DNA of 47,984 bases, taken from contig CAZKXU010000014.1 in the NCBI GenBank assembly GCA_964556665.1, forward strand, positions 1 to 47,984. The letters run 5' to 3'. Each line of letters opens with the position of its first letter. Within the stretch, counting starts at the first letter, position 1. This DNA is from CAZKXU01 sp964556665 (GTDB taxonomy: Bacteria; Bdellovibrionota_C; UBA2361; CAZKXU01). The notes beneath the pieces are model-generated. The model saw only the letters and a list, made by a program, of their open reading frames with translations. It did no database searches and had not been told where the DNA came from. The position numbers were made by a program, and so were the translations under genes. This document shows positions 35,101-42,371 of the stretch, one piece after another.

Positions 35101-37875
35101 AGTACTACTGCGCGTCAACATTTCATACGTGAACTGTTAATGTTCTCACGCTTTGCTAAGGAGCAGCAGTTAGTAAGTGAGATAAATGTCGTTAGGCAGA
35201 TTCTTGATAGGCTGAGCAGTGAAAGTGAGAAGCGGCTTCTCTCTCTCCAGAAAGAAGATCTAGATGAACATGAGGCGCGAGATCGGGAACTAAGCGTAAT
35301 CGTTCAAGCACACATAGCGAAAGCTGATTATCTTGGACTCGTAGGCAATTTTGCGGCCGGTCAGATAGTATTGAAAAAGGCAGAAGCGAGAGCTTCCACT
35401 ATAAATGACACTGAGGTGCGGAGCTACCTAACCTCGGTTACGGTTTGGGGTCAGGCAGCATATATAGTTAGTAAAGCAGCAACGGCATCCAGAGAGAAAA
35501 AAAATGAGGCGATGGCTGAACTTGCTAAGTTCAGAGAGCAATTGGAGGAGGAGTTAGCTAATAACAAGGACCCGCGGCTTGATAGACATAATGTAGCACA
35601 GCTATATGCACTAGAAGCAGGCACATGGCTTAGCTTTGATGAGTCAGAGAGGGCCTTAGAAATAGTTGAGAAGCTTAGAGCTCGTTATGGAAATGAAGCT
35701 GAGCTGCCTGAGGTAAAAACAGCATTAGCCGCCTTTGACCAGGAGTCAAAGAATGGCAGTTTTACCTCGGCACTACAGGTTTTTCTGCATCAATTAAATG
35801 ATCAGAGCCTTGCAGATGTTTTTATTTATCAGGGAGGTGGAATCCTAGCAGGGGCCGCGGCCGGCTTCACCATTGGTTTAGCGACTCCTGCTCCTGGCGG
35901 TGCATTGGCTGGCTTAGGACTAGGTGCGTTAATCGGAATAGCTGGAGGTACATTTGTACTAAAAAGTCGAAATTTAATTCTTGGCTGGCATAAGATTGCG
36001 CAAGGATATCGCACCGGTATAAATGACATCTCATGGGGTGACTCATTCATTGACGGCATCTCTTTTGTAGCAGATGCTGCTACCATCTTTGCCGGAGGAA
36101 CAGGAGCCTTCAAGGCTTATAAATTAGCGCTCAAGAATTCAGTAAAAGAAGGGGTATTGGGTGTAGGCGGCACAGTAGAGAAAATCTCTCAAAAAGGATT
36201 TGTAAATAGATTAGCTGATGGCGTAGCAAAAAATGGCGGTAAGATTGCAGTTGAGACAGTAAACTTTGGTGGTGGCACGATGACTTTACTGCAAATAGGA
36301 GCTGTTGCAGCACCGTTTGCCCACACTATATATATAATCGACAATAATCCAGATCTCTCAAGTGAGGAGCGCCGCCGCTTAAAAGACTCCTTGCTTATGC
36401 AAGCAGCCAAGGCTGCACTAGTAGGAGGAGTATTTATCGGCATAAACTTTGGAGCAGCTAAGTTAGCAGAGGCTCCAGCGGTAATCTGTCGAAAGCTAGC
36501 AGCCAAGCTTAAGCAGAACGGCGGCTTTAAGCAGTCTACGCCTAATATAGAGATTGAAGCGGTAAAGCCTGAGTATTACTCTCCCAAAGAAGCTGCCATA
36601 GAAGCGCCTGAGCCAGTAAAGGTAGAGTCTTCTAAAGAGCCAAGTATAGAAGAATTGAATGCTGAAGCGGTAAGATCAGAGTTTGCCGAGACAGTGATTT
36701 CAGCAGAAACAGAGAGGCTGATAGCTGAACTGGAGGCCGAGGGATTTAGATCATTAGATCTAGAACCAGAGGTGATTAAAACAGAAAAGGAGAATTTAAT
36801 ACCAGAAAAATTAGAGTATCTTGAAGGAGAGGAGGGGACGACCTCCTACCTCCCTCCTGAACCGGAGCCAGCAGCTCAATTTGGGGACTCTCCCTTAGAA
36901 AGAGCACATACCGATGAGAGCCTTCCAATCCCAGAGGATTTAGATTCAATTTATAGAGAGATTCATACTATAGAAAGAGCTGATACGACGAGTAGTGGTA
37001 AGAGGTTTGATAGTCAGATACTAGAATCACCACATGATTATTATCCTCCAACTCATCAAGATGTAGCCTCTATGCAGACTAATCTAGAGCCGCAGCATCT
37101 GAATATACCAGAGCTAGATATAGCAGTAAGACCAAGTAAAGCTAGAATGGAAAGTGGAGTCTTAGCGGAGCTTGAAGCGAAGCCAAGTGAGTTACATTTA
37201 GAACGCACTGAGTCCCCTGATGTCGTAGCGGTCATGGATGAGCCTTTGAGCATTCCTAATTCTATCGAGGAGTTTGAGAGTTTGTATGAGACAGCAGGGA
37301 CTCAGCAAAATGGAGGAAGAAAGAATATAGATCTAGATCTCCCAAAACAAGTAAAAGAGTATAACCCTACAAAAATGAAGGTAGCTGAGCCAGAGCTTGC
37401 TAAGCCTGAAGTTGAGCTTTCAAAGCCGTGCAGAGCAGAGTTAGTAAAACAGAAGATCGTTCTAGATGATATGCCGATAGAGGCAGAAGTAAAAACGGAG
37501 TTCATAGGTGGCCGAGCAAATATAACGACTACGACCGGAGTATTAGAGCATTATAATGACGAAGAAGGCGCGCCGCTTAGTGAGGGTATTAATCAAGGTA
37601 AATCACTCTTGAATAATACTGAGGGAAATAAAAGATCCCGCCGAAAACGTAACGCCAAAATAGAGGCTCGCTATCAGCAGCAGGAGGAAAAGCGAGTAGA
37701 TGGAATTATGTTTAAATTTGAAACTGCAAAGAATCAGTCAATAAGTCTCAAAATGCGTCGTATAGTAGGAAAGCGAAGGCGCGGGTCTGAAGGTCTTTTT
37801 TCATCTGTTATGTCAGAGCTATCAGAGTTTTTTGGGATCAGCGATAAGTTTGATGATGATCGGTATAGTGAGTAG
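32113..37875 (+). CDS. Giant hypothetical protein B with helical repeats, hydrophobic core and acidic/proline tail
   Basis: 1920 residues, no family recognised, no signal peptide. The N-terminal module (about 117-200) matches residues 103-183 of the preceding protein (shared PLQL, then LKLAEDAG against LKFAEAAG). A very long helical region runs to about 1230, with TPR-like pairs. Residues 517-580 (TFPQLAAAVFGV then NPLLEE and GVIPAGTQISL) have a LysM-like pattern. A glycine-rich hydrophobic block at 1240-1290 and further hydrophobic stretches at about 1390-1410 and 1430-1455 follow. From 1475 to 1835 there is an acidic, proline-rich tail with an approximate repeat (ESLPIPEDLDSIY and EPLSIPNSIEEFESLY). 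A basic patch (KRSRRKRNAK) lies near 1840. The GTG start has GGGAGG upstream and overlaps the previous stop by four bases. Confidence 0.8.
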   Translation: MSNGTEVRCWKKPVPQAADAGLKNCSSLRDDALHEKGKSRDGHISKLEQARQELYNNPTFQNILLQFKRLTKDDLRVRELQGSQTFAEASQLMLEKQKKERRRGERLTFISECIQVIKKLGLSETDEALNIVEDAQSGIDYPKEELEAFVEELLKTINSNNLPLQLFQGMSWKEIIFESILKAEPNSKGLKLAEDAGALLDIRLKKALDERRGILDEEYIRVASRSPEIAAFNRREAVKIYLQDIELAETDALLKNIKSARTAINDLLIATKDAGYPIPWDEVLAFDDALRKLLVEEEIDAGTKYEIQDEFINLYDCLVEDGRLSDEEGRTLGVQSVKDKLYLIRNRDNFQSERESAEQIQTRAVSLANDLSGYIKANLNDYEVLSLYLEVLLEASKVKNPIKKEYARELARSLYKKSGNERALVSDFIPLAEQKLINALAKHLAGIKENTPQALAAKAAGLELRDKLSYNENKELKEFKAEVVRRQDALKNLRERICAELGGDANGYELSLDIDVPLVVRLKAAKTFPQLAAAVFGVKEEEIKSIQISLLVQSNPLLEEYVDLGVIPAGTQISLCATEQGSRYEIAELQLQRLTLEHTVSPQFQLTVLEEKLSSDSLERAKELIFQLKNAESKKREVVRFLEGLRHFIEVRRSAHQVALNGDVESALKIISEIEPEIESLLTLQDPALSKEVKELIRIYKNIDAEFLTVAAEAAAKQGNTAEFKRRIESAINLLESRRHSTKITKEERVEASKQLLSLHGIKLSGISQDTVHKRYGEIRREAAAMLHLIAPRADVERLLDESDQDLVSLAKKANPDLEFVDDIKGGVEWLFNKLGAKDATANEKASIAGGLGKLKFLNSEYQELRSKRIESLAAIVESTKATELLLADLCDAGLISAEALAIQLSEIRALCFGALGDAHAAAGQIQLAKEAYNLQLSSRLTLDHGIFSDLETREVNQDGSEITELESWFNFSEDTKVGFIPENRLQECLERVGGLSTTARQHFIRELLMFSRFAKEQQLVSEINVVRQILDRLSSESEKRLLSLQKEDLDEHEARDRELSVIVQAHIAKADYLGLVGNFAAGQIVLKKAEARASTINDTEVRSYLTSVTVWGQAAYIVSKAATASREKKNEAMAELAKFREQLEEELANNKDPRLDRHNVAQLYALEAGTWLSFDESERALEIVEKLRARYGNEAELPEVKTALAAFDQESKNGSFTSALQVFLHQLNDQSLADVFIYQGGGILAGAAAGFTIGLATPAPGGALAGLGLGALIGIAGGTFVLKSRNLILGWHKIAQGYRTGINDISWGDSFIDGISFVADAATIFAGGTGAFKAYKLALKNSVKEGVLGVGGTVEKISQKGFVNRLADGVAKNGGKIAVETVNFGGGTMTLLQIGAVAAPFAHTIYIIDNNPDLSSEERRRLKDSLLMQAAKAALVGGVFIGINFGAAKLAEAPAVICRKLAAKLKQNGGFKQSTPNIEIEAVKPEYYSPKEAAIEAPEPVKVESSKEPSIEELNAEAVRSEFAETVISAETERLIAELEAEGFRSLDLEPEVIKTEKENLIPEKLEYLEGEEGTTSYLPPEPEPAAQFGDSPLERAHTDESLPIPEDLDSIYREIHTIERADTTSSGKRFDSQILESPHDYYPPTHQDVASMQTNLEPQHLNIPELDIAVRPSKARMESGVLAELEAKPSELHLERTESPDVVAVMDEPLSIPNSIEEFESLYETAGTQQNGGRKNIDLDLPKQVKEYNPTKMKVAEPELAKPEVELSKPCRAELVKQKIVLDDMPIEAEVKTEFIGGRANITTTTGVLEHYNDEEGAPLSEGINQGKSLLNNTEGNKRSRRKRNAKIEARYQQQEEKRVDGIMFKFETAKNQSISLKMRRIVGKRRRGSEGLFSSVMSELSEFFGISDKFDDDRYSE

Positions 37876-37938
37876 TAGTGGTATAGGATAGCAATAATAA
37901 GTAAATGCGTGATTGCGGCTCTTAACGTTTGATTCCAC

Positions 37939-38012
37939 CGGGACCACGGGCATCTTGCCCGCTTGAACGGCATTGCAAGTTCGATCAAGCGGGTAAGATG
38001 CCCGCTGTCCCG
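37939..38012. repeat. Long palindrome upstream of aspS
   Basis: CGGGACCACGGGCATCTTGC continuing CCGC, with the complement TCAAGCGGGTAAGATGCCCG at right. The inner word is GGCATCTTGCCCGC, a third variant. The spacer (TTGAACGGCATTGCAAGTTC) resembles the spacer of the copy at 41967 although that copy has the GGCTTCC word. It ends 61 bases before the aspS ATG. Confidence 0.84.
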
Positions 38013-38073
38013 ATTATCCTTTTGAGTAAGTAGCTGGATTTCCAGTTATTTTTGTAGTACATTTCTTAATACT

Positions 38074-39852
38074 ATGGATCTACTAAAAAGCATTTACCGT
38101 ACCCACACCTGTGGCGAGCTACGCTCGGCGCATGCCGACCAAGCTGTCACTTTATCAGGCTGGATCATGCGTATCCGTGATCACGGCGGAGTTATCTTTA
38201 TCGACTTGCGGGATAATTACGGAGTTACTCAGATAATTTTTAATGATAGTCAGCGTGATCAGGCTAAAGACTTTCGTGTTGAGTCTGTAATCACCGTTAA
38301 GGGTAAGGTAGTAAAGCGCGGAGCTAATCTAATTAACTCCAATATTGAAACAGGAGAGGTAGAGGTTCATGTCTCTGAAGTAACGTTACAGTCGGAAGCA
38401 GCGGTTCTTCCTTTTCAAATTGCTGAGGATGACAACGCTCCTGAAAACACTAGACTTAAATACCGCTTTCTTGAGCTGCGCCGAGAGAAGCTCCATAAGA
38501 ACATCCTCTTACGCTCAAATGTAATCCGACGGGTGCGTGAGATTATGCACGAGCTTGGCTTTACCGAGTTTCAGTCTCCGATACTTACTAGCAGCTCACC
38601 TGAAGGAGCACGGGACTTCTTAGTGCCGTCCAGATTTCATCCAGGCAGATTTTTTGCGCTGCCTCAAGCGCCGCAGCAGTTTAAGCAGCTCCTTATGGTA
38701 GCAGGATTTGATCGTTACTTTCAGATCGCGCCCTGCTTTCGGGATGAAGATCCGCGTGCCGATAGATCTCCAGGTGAGTTCTATCAGTGCGATTTGGAGA
38801 TGAGCTATGTTGAGCAGGAAGATGTATTTAAAACCTGCGAGCAGCTCTTCTATAAACTCTTTTCAAGCTTTACAAAATGGGATGTTACCAAACCCTCTTT
38901 CCCGCGCATCCGCTTCGAGGATGCTATCTCTGATTACGGGACAGACAAACCGGATCTGCGCATACCGTTAAAGATCCAGAATATATCTCATCTCTTTCGT
39001 GAGACATCTTTTAAGGTTTTCCGCTCTGTGCTTGATAGTAACGGACAGATCTATGCCTTGAAGTTAGATCTGAAAGAGATTCCGCCGCGCAAATATTTTG
39101 ATGATACGGTTAAGTTTTTTCAGGATCTGGCCGGAGTAGGGGTCGCATATTTAAATTTTGAGGGAGAGGCCTTAAAGGGTTCAATCGCTAAGTTTATAAG
39201 TGATCCGGAAGCAAAAGAGTTAAGGGCAGCGCTCAAGACCGGAGCATGCAGCGTTGTTTTCTTAGCAGCAGGAGAGAGAAAAATTTTAACAGCGCTTGGC
39301 AAGCTTCGCCAGAAGTTAGGCGCAGACTTTAATCTTGCTGAGAAGGAGGCCTACCGATTCTGCTGGATTACTGATTTCCCGATGTATGAACGCAATCTGG
39401 ATACTGGTCAGATAGAGTTTAGCCATAACCCATTCTCAATGCCGCAAGGCGGGTTGGAGGCTTTAAAGACTAAAGATCCGCTTACTATATACGCGTATCA
39501 ATACGATGTCGTATGTAACGGCCATGAGCTTAGTTCAGGTGCTATCAGGAATCATTCACCAGAGCTTATGTATGAGGCCTTCCGTATAGCCGGATACGGC
39601 AAAGAGGATGTAGACAATAAATTTGGCGGAATGATACGAGCGTTTACTTATGGTGCTCCTCCTCACGGTGGTATGGCTCCAGGAATAGATCGCATAGTAA
39701 TGCTTCTAGCGAATGAAAATGCAATACGGGAGGTTATCGCTTTCCCTATGGCTCAGTCGGTGGAAGATCTTATGATGGGCGCGCCTTCTTCGGTAAGTGA
39801 GAAGCAGCTGCGGGAAGCACATATCCGTGTAGTGCTGCCTGAGAAAGGTTAG
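38074..39852 (+). CDS. aspS: Aspartyl-tRNA synthetase
   Basis: Class IIb aminoacyl-tRNA synthetase, 592 residues, bacterial type. Parts: N-terminal OB anticodon-binding domain (about 10-120, with GWIMRIRDHGGVIFIDLRD); motif 1 region near 150; flipping-loop/motif 2 segment PQAPQQFKQLLMVAGFDRYF and FRDEDPRADRS; the bacterial GAD insertion (about 285-425); and motif 3 GMAPGIDRIVMLL near 540. The histidine in RDHGG (residue 37) corresponds to the position where non-discriminating AspRS enzymes have His and E. coli has Leu, so this enzyme may also charge tRNA-Asn with Asp. The ATG has no obvious Shine-Dalgarno site. Its 3' end overlaps the opposite-strand glycosyltransferase by 83 bases. Confidence 0.97.
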   Translation: MDLLKSIYRTHTCGELRSAHADQAVTLSGWIMRIRDHGGVIFIDLRDNYGVTQIIFNDSQRDQAKDFRVESVITVKGKVVKRGANLINSNIETGEVEVHVSEVTLQSEAAVLPFQIAEDDNAPENTRLKYRFLELRREKLHKNILLRSNVIRRVREIMHELGFTEFQSPILTSSSPEGARDFLVPSRFHPGRFFALPQAPQQFKQLLMVAGFDRYFQIAPCFRDEDPRADRSPGEFYQCDLEMSYVEQEDVFKTCEQLFYKLFSSFTKWDVTKPSFPRIRFEDAISDYGTDKPDLRIPLKIQNISHLFRETSFKVFRSVLDSNGQIYALKLDLKEIPPRKYFDDTVKFFQDLAGVGVAYLNFEGEALKGSIAKFISDPEAKELRAALKTGACSVVFLAAGERKILTALGKLRQKLGADFNLAEKEAYRFCWITDFPMYERNLDTGQIEFSHNPFSMPQGGLEALKTKDPLTIYAYQYDVVCNGHELSSGAIRNHSPELMYEAFRIAGYGKEDVDNKFGGMIRAFTYGAPPHGGMAPGIDRIVMLLANENAIREVIAFPMAQSVEDLMMGAPSSVSEKQLREAHIRVVLPEKG

Positions 39853-41503
39853 GTTTATTGCGTTTCACTGTAGCCCAGGCCCATGCTCCGATCACTCTGC
39901 GTAATCTTATTTGATTACGCAGCTCGGGTGTTAGTTTATTTAGATCTTTTTTCTTCATTATCAAATTTCGAATATTTGTGGTTGAGATATCACTGACAGC
40001 AATGTGAGATTCGTGGATTTTTTTGGGCAGTTCATTTGCCCACGCATTTTCCAGCCAACAATGCGAGTAATGATTCCCCATTATTACTCCTATTACCGGC
40101 TCTGATTCGAGTGTTTTACTTGCAATGTACGTTAAGATGTCCTCAGTAGATTTACCCTGAGCAACCTCAAACCTGCCGTTAATAATCACTAAAATATAGA
40201 TGGCGACAGAAGCAGTTGCCAGCAGAGAGAACTGCTCTATTGAAGAAGCAGCAATTTTACGAAAGAAAAGACCGTACAGCAGTATGGCGATTATTAGCAC
40301 AGAAAGGAGGAGTGTATCTATCCCGTAGTTTCTTGCCAATCCCGCAGCGCTGATACCGCAAGCGATTAGTGTTAATACGATATTAATTCTTCTAAGAGCT
40401 CTGCGATAGTTTACCGACTCTGTTGTTAGCTCGGAAAGACCAATCGCTGTGAGTAACGCAAGCGCAGGGATAGAAGGCAATATATAAGAGGCAATGAGCT
40501 GCTTTGCAACTGTAAAAAATAGAGGAGGGGTAATTGCCCAAAGAATAAGAAGCAAAGTATGAGGAGCAATTTTGGATACAATCTGTTTATTTAATAAACT
40601 TCGATGTTTATATATGAGGTATAAAAGTGCGAAGCTCCATGGCAGGTAAGCAGTAAAAAGCATCCACCATGATGAGCCGCGAGGGTATACATGACCTGTG
40701 CCGTATCGATCTCCATAATCGTGTACAAGATACCGCTGGAAATGCTCGTTGATGATAAAATAACGGAGAAACCCCGGATTTCTAAGTTCAGCTAAATAAA
40801 GCCAGGGTATAGTAACTATTCCTGTTATTAACAGCCCAGTGCCCCATGGAAGCTTTTTTAGAACTCCGAATCTCTGTCCCAACGCGCACCAGCCAAATAT
40901 AGGAACACCGATCAGTACCGGTCCAATTAAGCCTTTGGTTATAAATGAGAGCGCAGAAAAGAGAAAAAATAGGATGCCGGTAAGATACTTAGCTCTTCTG
41001 CTTTCAGTTTCAAAAAATGCATTAAAGCAGAGTAGTGCTAATGAGATAGTTGCGGTTAGTGTAACATCTACAACGCTTGCACCTGAGAAAAAGAACATAA
41101 GTGCTGAGGAGATCGTTATAAGTGCAGCTAATATTTTTGTACTTTGATTATAAGATTTTGGGCCTATAAAAATAATGCCCAGTATAATAAATGACAGTGC
41201 CAGAAAACTTGGCAGTCGTGAACTCCACTCCTCGAAACCAAAGATCTTATAACTGATAGCAGTTAGCCAGAAGTGTAATGGCGGTTTCCCTAAGTAAGGT
41301 TGAATCTCACGTCCGTACGGCAACATGGGGGTAACCCAGTTGTCATGTATAACCATCTCCTGAGCAATTACAGCATAACGTGTTTCGGTAGGATCGATAA
41401 GATCTGGGTAGCCTAAGGAGAGAGCACGCATTAAGAGAGCAAGCGTAAGTAAAATGAGCGGTGTGCTCCAGATTATCTTTTTATTTATGTTAGAGCCCTG
41501 CAT
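39770..41503 (-). CDS. GT39/ArnT-like membrane glycosyltransferase
   Basis: 577 residues with about a dozen hydrophobic helices. The first periplasmic loop carries DPTETRYAVIAQEMV followed by GKPPLHFWLTA, the pattern of the ArnT/PMT (GT39/GT83) enzymes that transfer sugars from polyprenyl-phosphate carriers to lipid A or proteins; the acidic residue in that loop is the usual catalytic site. The C-terminal 150 residues are soluble and less conserved. I start at the ATG at 41503 (a TTG at 41512 would add three residues). The last 27 codons are read antisense to the aspS 3' end. The acceptor substrate is unknown; no lipid A or aminoarabinose genes are adjacent. Confidence 0.85.
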   Translation of the reverse strand: MQGSNINKKIIWSTPLILLTLALLMRALSLGYPDLIDPTETRYAVIAQEMVIHDNWVTPMLPYGREIQPYLGKPPLHFWLTAISYKIFGFEEWSSRLPSFLALSFIILGIIFIGPKSYNQSTKILAALITISSALMFFFSGASVVDVTLTATISLALLCFNAFFETESRRAKYLTGILFFLFSALSFITKGLIGPVLIGVPIFGWCALGQRFGVLKKLPWGTGLLITGIVTIPWLYLAELRNPGFLRYFIINEHFQRYLVHDYGDRYGTGHVYPRGSSWWMLFTAYLPWSFALLYLIYKHRSLLNKQIVSKIAPHTLLLILWAITPPLFFTVAKQLIASYILPSIPALALLTAIGLSELTTESVNYRRALRRINIVLTLIACGISAAGLARNYGIDTLLLSVLIIAILLYGLFFRKIAASSIEQFSLLATASVAIYILVIINGRFEVAQGKSTEDILTYIASKTLESEPVIGVIMGNHYSHCWLENAWANELPKKIHESHIAVSDISTTNIRNLIMKKKDLNKLTPELRNQIRLRRVIGAWAWATVKRNKPNLSQAALHGYVLPAAASHLPKKARPS

Positions 41504-41695
41504 AATACGCAAAGAGCTGTATTGTATACTATTGTTATTGGATATTACCAGAGCATGAAGAATTAGTTTTTCAGAGATATGTATAGTGGTAACAAAAGCT
41601 TTACATTTGCCCCAAGTAGCTGAAGCTGTTGATACTTTCAGAAGGCTGTGTTACTTAATTTATTAACTGCTGTTTACCAGAAAATATCAACTCAT

Positions 41696-41781
41696 GCCGG
41701 GGTGGTGGAATCGGTAGACACACAGGACTTAAAATCCTGTGCTGCGAAAGTGGCGTGCCGGTTCAAGTCCGGCCCTCGGCA
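41696..41781 (+). tRNA. tRNA-Leu (anticodon UAA)
   Basis: 86-nt class II tRNA. Acceptor GCCGGGG pairs with CCTCGGC; D-arm GGTGGAATCGGTAGACAC; anticodon stem CAGGA/TCCTG with loop CTTAAAA (anticodon TAA at 41730-41732); a long variable arm TGCTGCGAAAGTGGCG; T-arm GCCGG TTCAAGT CCGGC; discriminator A. CCA is not encoded. The long variable arm and A73 are Leu hallmarks. Confidence 0.96.
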
Positions 41782-41816
41782 TTCGCCTCACCGACAAATT
41801 GGCCTGCCATGAGCGA

Positions 41817-41846
41817 GGCTAAATCAGCACATGTGCTGATTTAGCC
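41817..41846. terminator. 30-nt perfect palindrome between convergent tRNA genes
   Basis: GGCTAAATCAGCACA and its exact complement meet without a spacer. It lies between the 3' ends of the plus-strand tRNA-Leu and minus-strand tRNA-Ala genes, so a bidirectional terminator is the simplest reading. No T run follows on either side, which weakens that call; an operator or recombination site is also possible. Confidence 0.5.
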
Positions 41847-41854
41847 GAGTCGAA

Positions 41855-41928
41855 TGGACCCAGGCGGGATCGAACCGCCGACCTCTTGACTGCCAGTCAA
41901 GCGCTCTCCCAAACTGAGCTATGAGCCC
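41855..41928 (-). tRNA. tRNA-Ala (anticodon GGC)
   Basis: 74-nt tRNA. Acceptor GGGCTCA pairs with TGGGTCC and includes the G3:U70 pair that defines alanine identity. D-arm TAGCTCAGTTTGGGAGAGCG; anticodon stem CTTGA/TCAAG with loop CTGGCAG, anticodon GGC; T-arm GGCGG TTCGATC CCGCC; discriminator A. CCA is not encoded. It converges with the tRNA-Leu gene. Confidence 0.96.
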
Positions 41929-41966
41929 ATAATTGATCAATTAGGTGTATCTCTAAAAACTTTGTC

Positions 41967-42048
41967 TAACTGGGACCGTTGGCTTCCAGCCCGCTTGATC
42001 GCCATTGTAAGTCCAAACATGCGGGCTGGAAGCCCGCGGTCCCAGTTA
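41967..42048. repeat. Long palindrome between tRNA-Ala and the glycosylase remnant
   Basis: Arms TAACTGGGACCGTTGGCTTC then CAGCCCGC, and GCGGGCTGGAAGC then CCGCGGTCCCAGTTA, around a 26-base spacer that resembles the spacer of the copy at 37939. The match extends outwards beyond the usual frame (TAAC/GTTA). Lies 39 bases upstream, on the plus strand, of the broken end of the glycosylase fragment. Confidence 0.86.
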
Positions 42049-42083
42049 AGCAGGTCTTTAGAGGAAAGATTATAGATACTTGC

Positions 42084-42275
42084 TCAGATAAAATAAAGAG
42101 GAGTCCTTTCTTTATAAGAATGTGAAGCCGGATCTCCATTGCCTAAATACCCCTCTACCTCCACAATCATCCCTGAGGTGACTACCCCGCGCTGAAAAGT
42201 GGTTAACTTTGTTCCAAGCAGCTTCTTGGCAACAGATAAAGTTGGTTGTAAGAAGAAAGTTCGCTCAAAAGGCAT
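42084..42275 (-). pseudogene. Truncated 3-methyladenine DNA glycosylase (AAG/MPG type)
   Basis: Only the N-terminal 63 residues of a family normally near 190-200 residues. The kept part is clear: PTLSVAKKLLGTKL, then the catalytic-site segment IVEVEGYLGNGDPASHSY. The expected continuation (arginine, asparagine and MFG motif) is missing; TGA comes right after KERTPLYFI, and I cannot find the rest in any frame downstream before the palindrome at 41967-42048. Alkylated-base repair by this protein is therefore probably lost, unless another copy exists. A deletion ending near the repeat is the likely cause. Confidence 0.75.
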
Positions 42276-42371
42276 ATCAAAACAAGGGTTTAAACATCAT
42301 AATAGATGAGGGGATAATTAACAGTTATACTACTAATCTGCCGATAATATTATAGAATTATAGATTTTGCC

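Noticed and set aside
5915..42048. CRISPR-like array from the repeated palindromes
   Set aside because: Copies are kilobases apart, irregular, and have no spacer-repeat alternation or cas genes.
41967..42086. Frameshifted continuation of the glycosylase
   Set aside because: No frame after the stop encodes the expected downstream motifs before the palindrome begins.
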